From NCBI GenBank assembly GCA_028718905.1, contig JAQUKV010000005.1:51907-115906 (forward strand): a stretch of DNA of 64,000 nucleotides, read 5' to 3'. The stretch comes from Candidatus Peribacteraceae bacterium. GTDB lineage: Bacteria > Patescibacteriota > Gracilibacteria > Peribacterales > Peribacteraceae. The position numbers were made by a program, and so were the translations under genes. The notes beneath the pieces are model-generated. The model saw only the letters and a list, made by a program, of their open reading frames with translations, ran no database searches and was not told the DNA's origin. This document shows positions 1-10,264 of the stretch, in pieces (the stretch's first letter is position 1; the number at the start of each line of letters is the position of its first letter).

Positions 1-6
1 TCGGAC

Positions 7-1281
7 ATGGAAACCTTTCTCAAGGGCAAAGAATTTTTGGACCTCCACTTCGAAAAACGTGCGGATCTCAATGCGCGCATCGAAGCCGCGATGACCGCCA
101 AAACCCGCAAGATCGAACATCTGCACAACAAAGCAAAATCCGCTTTGGAAACGGCCGCCGCCGCCGGTGCCATCAACCACGACCGGCTGGGGCGCTGGCT
201 GCTCGAAAAACTGCGAAAATTCCCCACCGCGATGACGTTACAGGATTTCGTGGAGCACCAGCTCCCCGAGTACATCAAGAACTGGATGAAGCTCCGGACG
301 GAATACGACTGGGTGGAAGCCAAAATGAAAGAGAACTCCGTCCCGCAGGGATTCAACCGTCTCTCGCCAGAAAAGTTTCTGCTGTTGAGTTACAACCAGC
401 GCAGAAGCTACGTGGAACAGGCCAAGCAACGCCTGAATCTGACCGAAGCGCCGTCCCCGCGCGCAATGGAGAATATCAAGCTGGGGATCCGTCACGCACT
501 CGACACCAAAGACTGGGACGAAGCCGAAGATCTGCTCGGACAGGCACGCAAGCTCTTTGAACAGGGAAAAGGAGTGGATCGCGATCGCTTCGAGCTCGAT
601 TCGATGGAACGGTATCTCAAGGAATTCAGGACAAAGGAGCACGAAGAGGAACAACCCATGCAGAATGCGCACGAAACGCTGGAGCAGACGCGCATGGCCT
701 ACGACCAGATTCCGCGGCCCCTCCAGCCTCTGTACCTCTCCGCCATGAATGACCCCGACAAGCTGGGAGCCATCGCAGCCTGCACCTACAACCGCGTGTG
801 GTGCCGTGAACACGGGTATCTGACGGATGACCGCGAGAAGGAACTGGAACAGGAAGCAACCACCACAACGCAGGCACTCGCCCGGCAGGGGAAACACAAT
901 AAAAAAGGGCTCGATAACGTGAAGCTCGGCGTCGTGACAGACAAACAACACGATCCTGCCGTCCGCCGGTACGACGAGGGAGAGTGGGGACCCACGATCA
1001 TCCATATGCCACCCGAAACCCATCAGCACTTCCTCTCGATCCTGGAAACCCGCAAGAGTAATCATGCATTCCGGTATTGGACCACCCTCATCCCCACCGA
1101 CGTGACCTACGAACAGCAGCTGCACCTCGTCCGGAACTTGAACTGGGTACTGAAGAGCGGTGTGAAGAAGCTGAAGGAACAGGGAATTCCTTTCTCACTG
1201 ACAGACAGCATGGTGCCCCGCTCACTCCAAAAATCGCCCTCCAAATCGGCACAGCATCAGTCGCTTGCACTTTCGGCGTAA
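7..1281 (+). CDS. Hypothetical protein, charged/helical; may be 5'-truncated by the window edge
   Basis: Long ORF (424 aa) ahead of dnaX; no family recognised. Confidence 0.6.
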   Translation: METFLKGKEFLDLHFEKRADLNARIEAAMTAKTRKIEHLHNKAKSALETAAAAGAINHDRLGRWLLEKLRKFPTAMTLQDFVEHQLPEYIKNWMKLRTEYDWVEAKMKENSVPQGFNRLSPEKFLLLSYNQRRSYVEQAKQRLNLTEAPSPRAMENIKLGIRHALDTKDWDEAEDLLGQARKLFEQGKGVDRDRFELDSMERYLKEFRTKEHEEEQPMQNAHETLEQTRMAYDQIPRPLQPLYLSAMNDPDKLGAIAACTYNRVWCREHGYLTDDREKELEQEATTTTQALARQGKHNKKGLDNVKLGVVTDKQHDPAVRRYDEGEWGPTIIHMPPETHQHFLSILETRKSNHAFRYWTTLIPTDVTYEQQLHLVRNLNWVLKSGVKKLKEQGIPFSLTDSMVPRSLQKSPSKSAQHQSLALSA

Positions 1282-1388
1282 TCCGAGGACGGAGAAAGCC
1301 GGCGAAGGAGCGTATGCTATGATGTCCTCCTTTTCATCCTCTGTAGTAAGTCCCCTACGCCCTACCCCTACTCCCTACGCCCTAAAAC

Positions 1389-2849
1389 ATGGCCCTCTAC
1401 CGAACCTACCGGCCCTTGAGCTTCGCGGATGTCGTGGGGCAGGATGCCATCGTCACAACGCTTGAGCAGGCGGTCACGCAGGACAAACTTTCGCATGCCT
1501 ACCTGTTCGCCGGCAGCCGCGGCACGGGCAAGACCTCCGTCGCCCGCATTCTCGCCAAGCACATCATGACGCGCGGCATCGCGGATGAGACGCTCAAGCG
1601 CCAGATCATCAAAGGCATCGAAGATGGATCGATTGTCGACCTGCTCGAAATCGACGCGGCCTCGAACCGCGGCATTGATGATGTGCGGGACCTGATCGAG
1701 AAGATCCAGTTCTCTCCCGTGGTGGCCACGGCCAAGGTCTACATCATCGACGAGGCGCACATGATTACCAAAGACGCATTCAATGCTCTTCTCAAAACAC
1801 TCGAAGAGCCGCCCGCGTACGCGCATTTCATTCTCGCCACAACAGAGCTCAACAAGATCCCCGGCACCATCCAGAGCCGCTGCCAGTGCTTCCCCTTCCG
1901 GCCCATTGAAGAGGAAGACATCGTGCGCAGGCTCCAGTACATCGCCGATCAGGAACATATCATCGTCGACCGCGAAGCGCTGCGACTTGTCGCCCGCCAC
2001 GTGGAAGGGGGTCTCAGAGATGCGATATCGCTCTTAGACCAGATGCGCTCACTCGCCAAAATATCGGTGCAGGACGTGGAACAGCGCATCGGCGCCACCG
2101 GGCAGGCGTACATCGAGGCGGTGGCCGAAGCGATCCGTCACAATGATCCGGTCGCGCTGCTTAAAGCCGTACGCGAGCTGGAGGAAACCGGCACGCCGCT
2201 CGACGTCTTCCTCCGCTCCCTCCTCGCACTCGTGCGCGCGGAACTGCACCGCGCGATCGAGCAGAAGAAGCCGATCGATGCCTCCATCCGGGCTCTCGAC
2301 ATCCTGCTCGAAGCCATCCGGAACCTTCGCCTTTCGCCCGTACCCGGGCTCGTCGTGGAATCCGCCCTGCTCACCCTCTGCGCTCCGGCTGCGAAAGGCC
2401 ACTCCGACGTGCTCCCCGCAAAAACAACGGAGAAAGCTGAAAAGAAAATCACAAAAGAGGAACCGGCGCAGATCGCAACGGCAAAACAGGAGAAGGAGGA
2501 ATCGCCGCTCTCCGCTGCCGAAGTCGAGGCACCGGAAGTGACGCGCGAAACAATCACCGCCGCATGGGAGCAGATTCTGGAAGGAACGGCCCCCGCCTCC
2601 GTGCGCATGTCGCTCAAGAACGGCGAGTTGCAGAATGTCGCGGGGACAACGGTGACCGTGGGTTTCACCTCGGCCTTCCATCGCGATAAAGTCGCGACCA
2701 CTGAAGCCAGCCGTACAATCGAGCAGGTCATGCACAAGATCTTCAAGCGGTCACTCAAGCTCGACTGCGTGCTGGAAAAAGAGCAGGACAAACCGGATAC
2801 GAAGGAGAATGTCGTGAATCTCGCCGACGCAGCTGCGGAAGTATTCTGA
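1389..2849 (+). CDS. dnaX: DNA polymerase III subunit gamma/tau
   Basis: MALYRTYRPLSFADVVGQD, Walker A GSRGTGKTS, EIDAASNRGIDDVRDL, IDEAHMITKDAFNALLKTLEEPP, sensor SRCQCF. Confidence 0.96.
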   Translation: MALYRTYRPLSFADVVGQDAIVTTLEQAVTQDKLSHAYLFAGSRGTGKTSVARILAKHIMTRGIADETLKRQIIKGIEDGSIVDLLEIDAASNRGIDDVRDLIEKIQFSPVVATAKVYIIDEAHMITKDAFNALLKTLEEPPAYAHFILATTELNKIPGTIQSRCQCFPFRPIEEEDIVRRLQYIADQEHIIVDREALRLVARHVEGGLRDAISLLDQMRSLAKISVQDVEQRIGATGQAYIEAVAEAIRHNDPVALLKAVRELEETGTPLDVFLRSLLALVRAELHRAIEQKKPIDASIRALDILLEAIRNLRLSPVPGLVVESALLTLCAPAAKGHSDVLPAKTTEKAEKKITKEEPAQIATAKQEKEESPLSAAEVEAPEVTRETITAAWEQILEGTAPASVRMSLKNGELQNVAGTTVTVGFTSAFHRDKVATTEASRTIEQVMHKIFKRSLKLDCVLEKEQDKPDTKENVVNLADAAAEVF

Positions 2850-2877
2850 TCGCGAACGAGAAACCTACGGTTTCTCT

Positions 2878-3090
2878 CTCACCCCTCGACTACGCTCGGG
2901 GTGACAGCGTAATACAACAAGAGTGTTGAGGTTATGGGTGACCCTGAGCGAAGCCGAACGGGTCACGAACTCTCTTTTCCCTTCAGCGGTATCGCTCCAG
3001 CTGTGGGTCCCGGCACCCTTCGACTGCACTCAGGGTGCCCTGAGCGACGAGTGAAGCGAAGCGGAACGAGGAGTCGAACGGGCAGAGCCA
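2878..3090. repeat. REP-like palindromic repeats (CCCTTCGACTRCGCTCAGGG type)
   Basis: cccctcgactacgctcggggtg; accctgagcgaagccgaacgggt; cacccttcgactgcactcagggtg clustered between dnaX and the FTHF cyclo-ligase gene. Confidence 0.7.
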
Positions 3091-3190
3091 CCCACAGCTT
3101 CACGATGGATTACTTTTTGTCGCTTCGCGACGCAACAAAACCAAGCCAAAACAGATGCCCAACAAACGATGATTTACGTATACTTTCTTC

Positions 3191-3772
3191 ATGCTTCACA
3201 TCTCCGAGCAAAAAATCGAGCTCCGCGCCGCCATCCTCGAACGCATCCGGCACATGAATGAGCAGCAGCGCGCCGCCGAAAGCCGCTCGATCGCCCTCCG
3301 GATTCTGGAGGCACTGCCGAAAGACCGGGCAGTCTGCGTCTATTACCCGCTCTCCACCGAACCGGATCTTCTTTCCCTGCTCGCAGAAATCCTCACACGC
3401 AACCAGCCGCTCTTTCTGCCCGCCTTCGACGGCCAAAACCTTGTCATGCACCGCGTACTGGACCTCTCGCAGTTGCAGACGGGGTCCTTCGGCATTCCCG
3501 AACCGTCGTCCGATGCCGAGATACTCGATACCAAAACGCCGGTAACAGTGCTGATTCCCGGACGTGCGTTCGGTGCCGCAGGAGGACGACTGGGCCGCGG
3601 CAACGGCGGTTACGACCGGTGGATCACCGCTCATCGTCAAGAGAACGCCCAATCACGCTATTTCGGCGTCGCTTTCGATTGTCAGATGGTGAACTCCGTT
3701 CCCATGGAAGAGCACGACGCTCCCGTTGACGGCGTATTTACCCCGCGCGGGTTCGTCCCCGCACAGAAATAA
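3191..3772 (+). CDS. 5-formyltetrahydrofolate cyclo-ligase family
   Basis: VCVYYPLSTEPD, LIPGRAFGAAGGRLGRGNGGYDRWI motif. Confidence 0.88.
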   Translation: MLHISEQKIELRAAILERIRHMNEQQRAAESRSIALRILEALPKDRAVCVYYPLSTEPDLLSLLAEILTRNQPLFLPAFDGQNLVMHRVLDLSQLQTGSFGIPEPSSDAEILDTKTPVTVLIPGRAFGAAGGRLGRGNGGYDRWITAHRQENAQSRYFGVAFDCQMVNSVPMEEHDAPVDGVFTPRGFVPAQK

Positions 3773-3853
3773 CAACCTTTGTGTTCATCGGGCTTTTCTA
3801 CAGGAACGTGCGTGGTAGGCTGAAGAGGTCTTCAGCCCTTCCCTCCCCCGCCC

Positions 3854-5182
3854 ATGACGTACCTTCCCGCTCTCGAAAAGACGGATCCGCAGATCCGCGA
3901 CCTCATCATCGCCGAGGAGAAACGCCAGTGGGCGAAGATCCGCCTCATCCCGTCCGAGAACTACGCTTCGTCTGCGGTACTGGAGGCATCAGGCAGCGTG
4001 CTGACAAACATCTATTCCGAAGGGTACCCCGGCAAGCGGTATTACGAAGGGCAGCAGAATACGGATCAGATCGAGACACTCGCCATGGAACGGGCGAAGG
4101 CGGCCTTCAAAGTGGACCACGTCAACGTGCAGCCATACTCGGGCAGCCCCGCGAACATGGCCGTGTACACGGCGGTGCTGCAACCGGGCGACACCATCAT
4201 GGGCCTGGCACTCGCGCAGGGCGGCCACCTCACGCACGGATGGAAAGTGAACTTTTCGGGCAAGCTCTACCACTCCGCACCGTACGAGCTCGATCCGCAG
4301 ACAGAGAGGCTGAACTACAATCAGATCTGGAAACAGGCAAAAGAGGTGAAACCTAAGCTCATCGTGGCGGGTTACACCGCCTATCCCCGCACCATCGAAT
4401 GGCAGCGCTTCCGCGAGATCTGTGACGACGTCGGTGCGCTCTTCCATGCCGACATTTCGCACATCACGGGGCTGATCCTCGGCGGCGTGCATCCGAGCCC
4501 CTTTCCGATGGCCGACACCGGCATCACCACGTCGCACAAGTCGCTCAGGGGCCCGCGCGGTGCCATGATGATGTGCAAGGAACAATTCGCCCAAGCCATC
4601 GACAAAGCCATCATGCCGGGTCTGCAGGGCGGACCACACAACCAGACGACGGCCGCGATTGCGGTGGCATTCAAAGAAGCCAGCCAGCCCGCCTTCAGGG
4701 AATATGCCGCACAGATCGTGAAGAATGCGAAGACGCTGGCCGACCAGCTGCTCAAACACAGCTTCAGACTGATCACCGGCGGGACCGATAACCACCTGAT
4801 CCTGTTCGAAACCTTCAAGAGCAAAGGCATCCTCGGTCGCGATGCTTCCCGCGCCTTGGACCGTGCCGGCATCGTCGCCAACTGCAACCTGGTGCCCTTC
4901 GACACCCAGACACCCATGAACCCCTCGGGTGTGCGTATCGGCACCCCCTCCGTCACCTCGCGCGGCATGAAGGAGGCCGAAATGGTGAAAATCGGTGATT
5001 GGATCAACGATGTCCTCATGCATGCGAAGGACGAAGACGTTTTGGACCGCATCGCGGGTGAGATCGAAGAGTTCTGCAAGGCATTCCCCTGCCCGGGCAT
5101 GGATCCGCGCAATTGGATCGATCATGCTGCCGCCTCCGTTCAAAAACCCGCCGAACGTCCGGTGGCCATGCCACGCGCATAA
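3854..5182 (+). CDS. glyA: Serine hydroxymethyltransferase
   Basis: LIPSENYASSAVLEASGS, EGYPGKRYYEGQQNTDQIE, TTSHKSLRGPRGAMMM, GLQGGPHNQTTAAIAVA. Confidence 0.97.
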   Translation: MTYLPALEKTDPQIRDLIIAEEKRQWAKIRLIPSENYASSAVLEASGSVLTNIYSEGYPGKRYYEGQQNTDQIETLAMERAKAAFKVDHVNVQPYSGSPANMAVYTAVLQPGDTIMGLALAQGGHLTHGWKVNFSGKLYHSAPYELDPQTERLNYNQIWKQAKEVKPKLIVAGYTAYPRTIEWQRFREICDDVGALFHADISHITGLILGGVHPSPFPMADTGITTSHKSLRGPRGAMMMCKEQFAQAIDKAIMPGLQGGPHNQTTAAIAVAFKEASQPAFREYAAQIVKNAKTLADQLLKHSFRLITGGTDNHLILFETFKSKGILGRDASRALDRAGIVANCNLVPFDTQTPMNPSGVRIGTPSVTSRGMKEAEMVKIGDWINDVLMHAKDEDVLDRIAGEIEEFCKAFPCPGMDPRNWIDHAAASVQKPAERPVAMPRA

Positions 5183-5246
5183 CATCGCAAGAAGGAAAAT
5201 ACCGTTCGTTTCTCGCGGGGCTTCCGTGCTGTGCTACAGTGCTCAC

Positions 5247-6632
5247 ATGTCCCGTTCACCTGTCCACTTCTGGCCCCTCGTCCTCCTCGCAGGGCTCTTC
5301 CTCGCCCTGCCGGTTGCCGCACAGCAGAACAACGTGCAAAAGGATGTCCCGCGCCTGCAATGGCGCTTTGACAGCCTGCTCAAGGCAAAGACCCCGCAGG
5401 CCCAGTCCGAAATCCAGCAGGGCATCGACAGTGAACGGGCAGCCATACGCAAAGAAACCGAGCAGGCTCTGACCAAGACGATTCAGACAGCCGGAAGTAC
5501 TCCTGAAACGACGGACCTGATCCGCGTACTGGATCAACAGCGATCCGTTGTCTCCCTCTTGAGCCAGCGCATTGATTCCACCAAAGCGGACCTCGCGCTC
5601 CTGGAGAAAGAAGAAGCATTCTACATTCAAAAAGAAAAAACAGGCACGGGGTCTCCGCCTCCGGGGCTGATCATGCAGACAAAAAGTTACCCCGAGCTGC
5701 TGGCGAAAAAGGCCATATTGTCGGAACAATTGGCGGCACTGCAGGCGATGCAGAATACGCAGCAGGAACGCCTGAATGAACTGCAGTCGGAGCAACAGCT
5801 TCGGGATCTCGGCATTCTGTTTACCATTCTCACGTACATTGCGGTCTTCTTCGTGGTGTTCTGGGCCGAGCGTCTCATCAGAAACCTCCTGCTCAATCAC
5901 ATACGTCATCGTCGCGTGCGATATGCCATTACAAAAGTATTTACGTTCATCGTGTACGTCACCCTCGCCTTCTGGTTCATCCAGCGTATTTTCTCCGAAT
6001 TCCCCGATATCCTCACCGTGATCGCCCTGGTGGGCGCGGCTCTCATCATCGTCATGCAGGATCCCATCAAGGGCATGGCCGGATGGTTCGGACTCAGGAA
6101 TGCCGTTTCGATCGGGCAACGCATCGCGATCGGCGACACGGTGGGGGACGTCATCGATATCGGCATTCTCTACACCACACTCATTGTTTCACGGACGATG
6201 AATGCGGAGCTCATGGGCCACGTGGGCAAGATCGTGCGCATTCCCAACCAGAAAATGCTCACGGATCCGCTGGTCAACTTCCACTCGACTTCGGATTTCG
6301 AGAACGTAGAAATGCCCATCCGCCTCCGCAAATTCGATCAGTATGAACAGGCGCAGGGCATTCTCGAAGAGATTTTACAGAAGGAAACAGGAGACTTCGC
6401 CGCACAGGCACAACGACAGATGGACCGGCGCATGCGCGGATACTACTTCACGCAGATTTCCCCCGCGCCCCGCGCATACGTCGAAGTCACTCCCGCCGGA
6501 GAGATCGAATTCCGTCTGTGTTTTCCGGCCCCGATCGGCCGCCGCCGCGTCGTCATGACCCAGATCACGCAAGAGATTCTCAAGCGGTTTGCCGAGCAGC
6601 ACATTGAGCTGCGATCCGCCGATATCTCCTGA
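5247..6632 (+). CDS. Mechanosensitive ion channel (MscS-like) membrane protein with signal peptide
   Basis: MSRSPVHFWPLVLLAGLFLALPVAAQ signal peptide, coiled coil, TM segments, then DPIKGMAGWFGLRNAVSIGQRIAIGDTVGDVIDIGILYT and RIPNQKM (MscS beta domain). Confidence 0.82.
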   Translation: MSRSPVHFWPLVLLAGLFLALPVAAQQNNVQKDVPRLQWRFDSLLKAKTPQAQSEIQQGIDSERAAIRKETEQALTKTIQTAGSTPETTDLIRVLDQQRSVVSLLSQRIDSTKADLALLEKEEAFYIQKEKTGTGSPPPGLIMQTKSYPELLAKKAILSEQLAALQAMQNTQQERLNELQSEQQLRDLGILFTILTYIAVFFVVFWAERLIRNLLLNHIRHRRVRYAITKVFTFIVYVTLAFWFIQRIFSEFPDILTVIALVGAALIIVMQDPIKGMAGWFGLRNAVSIGQRIAIGDTVGDVIDIGILYTTLIVSRTMNAELMGHVGKIVRIPNQKMLTDPLVNFHSTSDFENVEMPIRLRKFDQYEQAQGILEEILQKETGDFAAQAQRQMDRRMRGYYFTQISPAPRAYVEVTPAGEIEFRLCFPAPIGRRRVVMTQITQEILKRFAEQHIELRSADIS

Positions 6633-6934
6633 ATTGTCTTCAAAAGTTGTCTCGCTGAAAGTAAAGAGGGATATACAGAGAGTGATTTGCGAAATTTGGC
6701 TTTTTATAGCCATAATACTCTCTTTTGTGTTGTTCAATTATTGTGATCAATACTATCAAAACTGATGCAGAGCAAGAGCAAGAGTTTGCCTGAGCCTCAA
6801 AGCGCGGTACAATGACCAGATTTGCAAACGTGCAAATCAAAAGCCCTGCGGCCTTGTTCCTTCTCTCACACACACATACAAGAGCATCCGCGCCCCGTCA
6901 GAATGCTGGCGGGGACGCGGAAGCCCACCGCCCC

Positions 6935-7216
6935 TTCACCCTTCGACTCACTTGGTTCGCTCAGGGTGAAAGATAGAAGATCTTTCACATCACAGTCTGA
7001 AACGCAGAGAGAATGGTGGTCACTCCACGAGTGCTCCGCGTTCCTCCCATTCACCTTTTCCTCCTTCACTCAAGGAATTGATGGGCATTGGAACGCCTTA
7101 CGCACTCAATGGTGACCCATACTGCTTCTCCCGTGGACTCGTCCCGGGCTGAGGCACTGTCGAGATTCCGGGCGAAAGCGCGGAATCGAAGACCCTGAGC
7201 GTAGTCGAAGGGTGAC
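6935..7216. repeat. REP-like palindromic repeats in a roughly 0.9-kb non-coding stretch
   Basis: cacccttcgactcacttggttcgctcagggtg and accctgagcgtagtcgaagggtga. Confidence 0.6.
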
Positions 7217-7510
7217 TACCATCCTCTCTGCTGTGCAATGTCGCCCACTGACTCAGGAGTCAGTTGGACGCGCCCCCTCCACTCCCCATGGATCCCTCGC
7301 ATTCGCGAGGTCTAAAGATCCTGGTCCGGGGACCTCGGCCGGTCACGAGGAGAAACAAGGACCAGAGCACGGCAGAAAGATGAAGGTTTCCTTCCTTCGC
7401 CCCGCACCCTTGCCCTGCAAAGATGCGGGACAAGCTCTTCCCTCTCTCTTTGGCCCGCGGCGCAGATTCTTTGCTCCCGATAGCCGGAAAGGGAAACACC
7501 CACACAAAAA

Positions 7511-7542
7511 GGCCGGATCACTCCGGTCTTTTTTAAACGGGA
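7511..7542. terminator. Bidirectional intrinsic terminator
   Basis: aaaaaggccggatcactccggtctttttt hairpin with T-tract on both strands, immediately downstream of the minus-strand ATPase gene. Confidence 0.75.
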
Positions 7543-7546
7543 TTTC

Positions 7547-10264
7547 TCATATCGTACTCTTCCTGCGTTCCTTCAATTCCTGCAGTGCCTTACTCAGGGC
7601 GGGCACTCCCCCGCTCGCCTCCAGTTTCTTTTCGATGTCCTGATAGATCTTCTGCTCATCGGGAGTGAATGCTTCTCCCAAGATCTGCTTCTTGCGGAGA
7701 CTGTTGAATTCATTGGTCCACATTTCGCGGTCCCGCCATGCGCGGTAGTCCTTGAGGCTCATCCCCTTCTTTTTCGCCTTCTTCACCTCTTCCTCCTCTT
7801 TCTCTTTGGCCTTTTCGTCCGACTTGGCGTGTGCCGAGGCTTCAAAGGTGCTCGCCGCCCACTTCGAGATCTTCTCTTCGACAATCGACCGTTTCTCGGT
7901 GTAACGCTCACGCGAGAGCTTGAGCAGAATCTCGAGGCGCCTGGCGTCATACGCGATCGGCGGACGCGGCAGCGTGGTGACGGAGAAGGGCTTCGAGGGC
8001 ACGCCGTCGATCATCAGACGGACGTACGCGTGGTACTTGGGCAGACTCAGGATATCCTTGGGCATGGCCAGTTCCTCGAACTGCAGGCTCAAATCCTCCG
8101 CATCATCCGAGCCCACCTGAAAGCAGAAGATGGAACCGACGTTGCCGAAGACCGCATCCTTGAGCGTCGTTTTTCCCTCACCGATCAAGAGCTGCGCCAC
8201 GTACTGGTTGGCCATGGTGAGGTTGAGCCTGTACTTGCGCGCCTCGGAAAGGATACTGGCGAAGGACTCGGTGGCGAAGTTCTGGAATTCGTCCACGTAG
8301 AGGTAAAAATCCCGCCGCTCCTCTTCGGGCACATCGGCACGGCTCATGGCGTCGATCTGGAACTTGGTGACGAGCATGGAGCCGAGAAATGCGGAGGTGT
8401 CTTCGCCCAGCTTTCCTTTGCTCAGGTTCACGATGATGATTTTGCCCGTATCCATGGCATGACGGATATCGAGGCCGTTCTTGACCTGTCCCACGATGTT
8501 GCGGATGAGCGGGGTCGCAAGCAGCTGGCCCACCTTGTTCTGGATCGCCGCCGTGGCCTCGGTACGGTATTTGTCGTTCCATGACGCGTACTCCTGCTCC
8601 CAGAAGCTCTTCACCATGGGATCAGTGACGCGCGCAACGACTTTCTTGCGGTACACGTCGTCAGCGAACATCCGCATGATGCCGAGCATGGAGGATCCCT
8701 GATATTCCAGCAACGCGAGCAGGGTATTGCGCAGGATGTGCTCCATGCGCCCGCTGAACATGCCCGGCCACATCTTGGTGAAGACGCTCATCAGCCCCGA
8801 CGCCACGAGCACGCGCTGATCGGGATTGGGGCAGTCGAGCACATTGAAGGAAATCGGATGATCGCGGTCGGACGGATCGAAGATCACCACATCGTTGCTC
8901 CGGTGCTTGGGCACGAACTGGGGGATCATCTCGGCCAGATCGCCGTGCGGATCGATGATGCCCACGCCTTTGCCCGCCTGAATGTCGGAGAAGATCATGT
9001 TCTCGAGCAGCGTGGATTTACCCATGCCTGTCTTTCCCAGAATGTAGACGTGGCGCCGCCGGTCATCGAGACGGATGCCGAACTTGGACCGTTGGCCGCG
9101 ATACACCGCCTCGCCGAGCACAGTCAGCGCCTCGGGCGGATCCGAAACCCCCGGCAGGGGCAGATTGACCGGCGGTCCGAGCTTTTTTGAAAGCACCCAA
9201 TCGATATTCGGCGTCTGCACGAGCAGGGTCGGCATGTGCCAGATGGTCGCCACCTCCTCCACCGACAGAACGAACGGCCGCGATGTAAAGCCGAATGGAA
9301 TTGCGGGGGAAACGCGTTCGGGCAGCGCGGCGAACTCATTGCTGTGCGGAAGCGAAAACTGACGGAAGCTCCCGACAATCTCGCGCACCTTGCGACCGGC
9401 TTCGATGGATTTATCTTTCGGAGCGATGACGCTCACGCGGATATTGCAGGTAAAGAGAAGCCGATTGACCTTGTCGACCGCTCCCGAGACCGTGTCTTCG
9501 CGATCGTGGGTACGCCCGGCGATGCGCTCGCCCTCGCGTTCCTCGTCTTCCTGCGACCGCTCCACAAGATCAATGGATGCGGCGCGGACTTTGCGCAGGA
9601 GCGGAGAAGCGCGGAATCCTCCGAGCAGCATCGAGAGCATCCAATACGCGAGCCGACGCCACCCGCGCGCAAGCACGACGCGTGTGTAGAAATTCGCGTA
9701 ACGACGGGAGAGTGACGGCAGTCCCTTCTGGAGCAACGGCAAAAAACACAGCGCCCGCGTTCTGAAGCTCCCTCCAAGAGGACGCAGGACGATCTGAATA
9801 TGACCGCGCATTCCGGCGAAAGGGTAGCGCGCGAGGGAGGAGGTGACACCCGCAATCGGATCGATGTTCACCCGCGCGAGCATGTCGTCGAACTGGGGAT
9901 GGCGCTTGATCGGAAAAATCTCGGGCGCATGGAGCGCGAGATCCGCCGAAACCGCACACTCCTCTTCTTTGACTGCAAAAGGATCTTCATGGAGCTCTTC
10001 GATGTCGATATCCGGGAACTGCGCGTAGAGCTGGCTTTCGATGAGGCCAACGGTTTCTTCATCGGCACGCACGAAGAGCGCGATTTTGCGGTCCGGGCCC
10101 ACACCGATCTCGAGCCCGACGCGTGCGGATCTTCCGCGGAAAGAATGAAGAGAGGCAATCATCGACTCCACGTACAACGGTCCCCGCTCGTTTTCGAGAG
10201 CCGGCCGCACTTTGAGAAAAACAGTGGACATGAACTTAGTGTGAGCGGAGGAGGTCGGCTGCAA
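7547..10264 (-). CDS. VirB4/TraG-TraD-like ATPase (type IV secretion coupling / HerA-like)
   Basis: HVYILGKTGMGKSTLLENMIFSDIQAGKGVGIIDPHGDLAE, YVDEFQNFATESFASILSEARKYRLNLTMANQYVAQL. Confidence 0.85.
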   Translation of the reverse strand: MQPTSSAHTKFMSTVFLKVRPALENERGPLYVESMIASLHSFRGRSARVGLEIGVGPDRKIALFVRADEETVGLIESQLYAQFPDIDIEELHEDPFAVKEEECAVSADLALHAPEIFPIKRHPQFDDMLARVNIDPIAGVTSSLARYPFAGMRGHIQIVLRPLGGSFRTRALCFLPLLQKGLPSLSRRYANFYTRVVLARGWRRLAYWMLSMLLGGFRASPLLRKVRAASIDLVERSQEDEEREGERIAGRTHDREDTVSGAVDKVNRLLFTCNIRVSVIAPKDKSIEAGRKVREIVGSFRQFSLPHSNEFAALPERVSPAIPFGFTSRPFVLSVEEVATIWHMPTLLVQTPNIDWVLSKKLGPPVNLPLPGVSDPPEALTVLGEAVYRGQRSKFGIRLDDRRRHVYILGKTGMGKSTLLENMIFSDIQAGKGVGIIDPHGDLAEMIPQFVPKHRSNDVVIFDPSDRDHPISFNVLDCPNPDQRVLVASGLMSVFTKMWPGMFSGRMEHILRNTLLALLEYQGSSMLGIMRMFADDVYRKKVVARVTDPMVKSFWEQEYASWNDKYRTEATAAIQNKVGQLLATPLIRNIVGQVKNGLDIRHAMDTGKIIIVNLSKGKLGEDTSAFLGSMLVTKFQIDAMSRADVPEEERRDFYLYVDEFQNFATESFASILSEARKYRLNLTMANQYVAQLLIGEGKTTLKDAVFGNVGSIFCFQVGSDDAEDLSLQFEELAMPKDILSLPKYHAYVRLMIDGVPSKPFSVTTLPRPPIAYDARRLEILLKLSRERYTEKRSIVEEKISKWAASTFEASAHAKSDEKAKEKEEEEVKKAKKKGMSLKDYRAWRDREMWTNEFNSLRKKQILGEAFTPDEQKIYQDIEKKLEASGGVPALSKALQELKERRKSTI

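Noticed and set aside
238-1125. Long antisense ORFs opposite confident genes (also 2049-2735 -, 3989-5185 -, 12905-14038 +, 44873-46654 -, 47970-49259 +, 52759-54120 -)
   Set aside because: Shadow ORFs of GC-rich coding DNA; composition is Arg/Gly/His-rich with no recognisable motifs, and the opposite frame encodes known proteins
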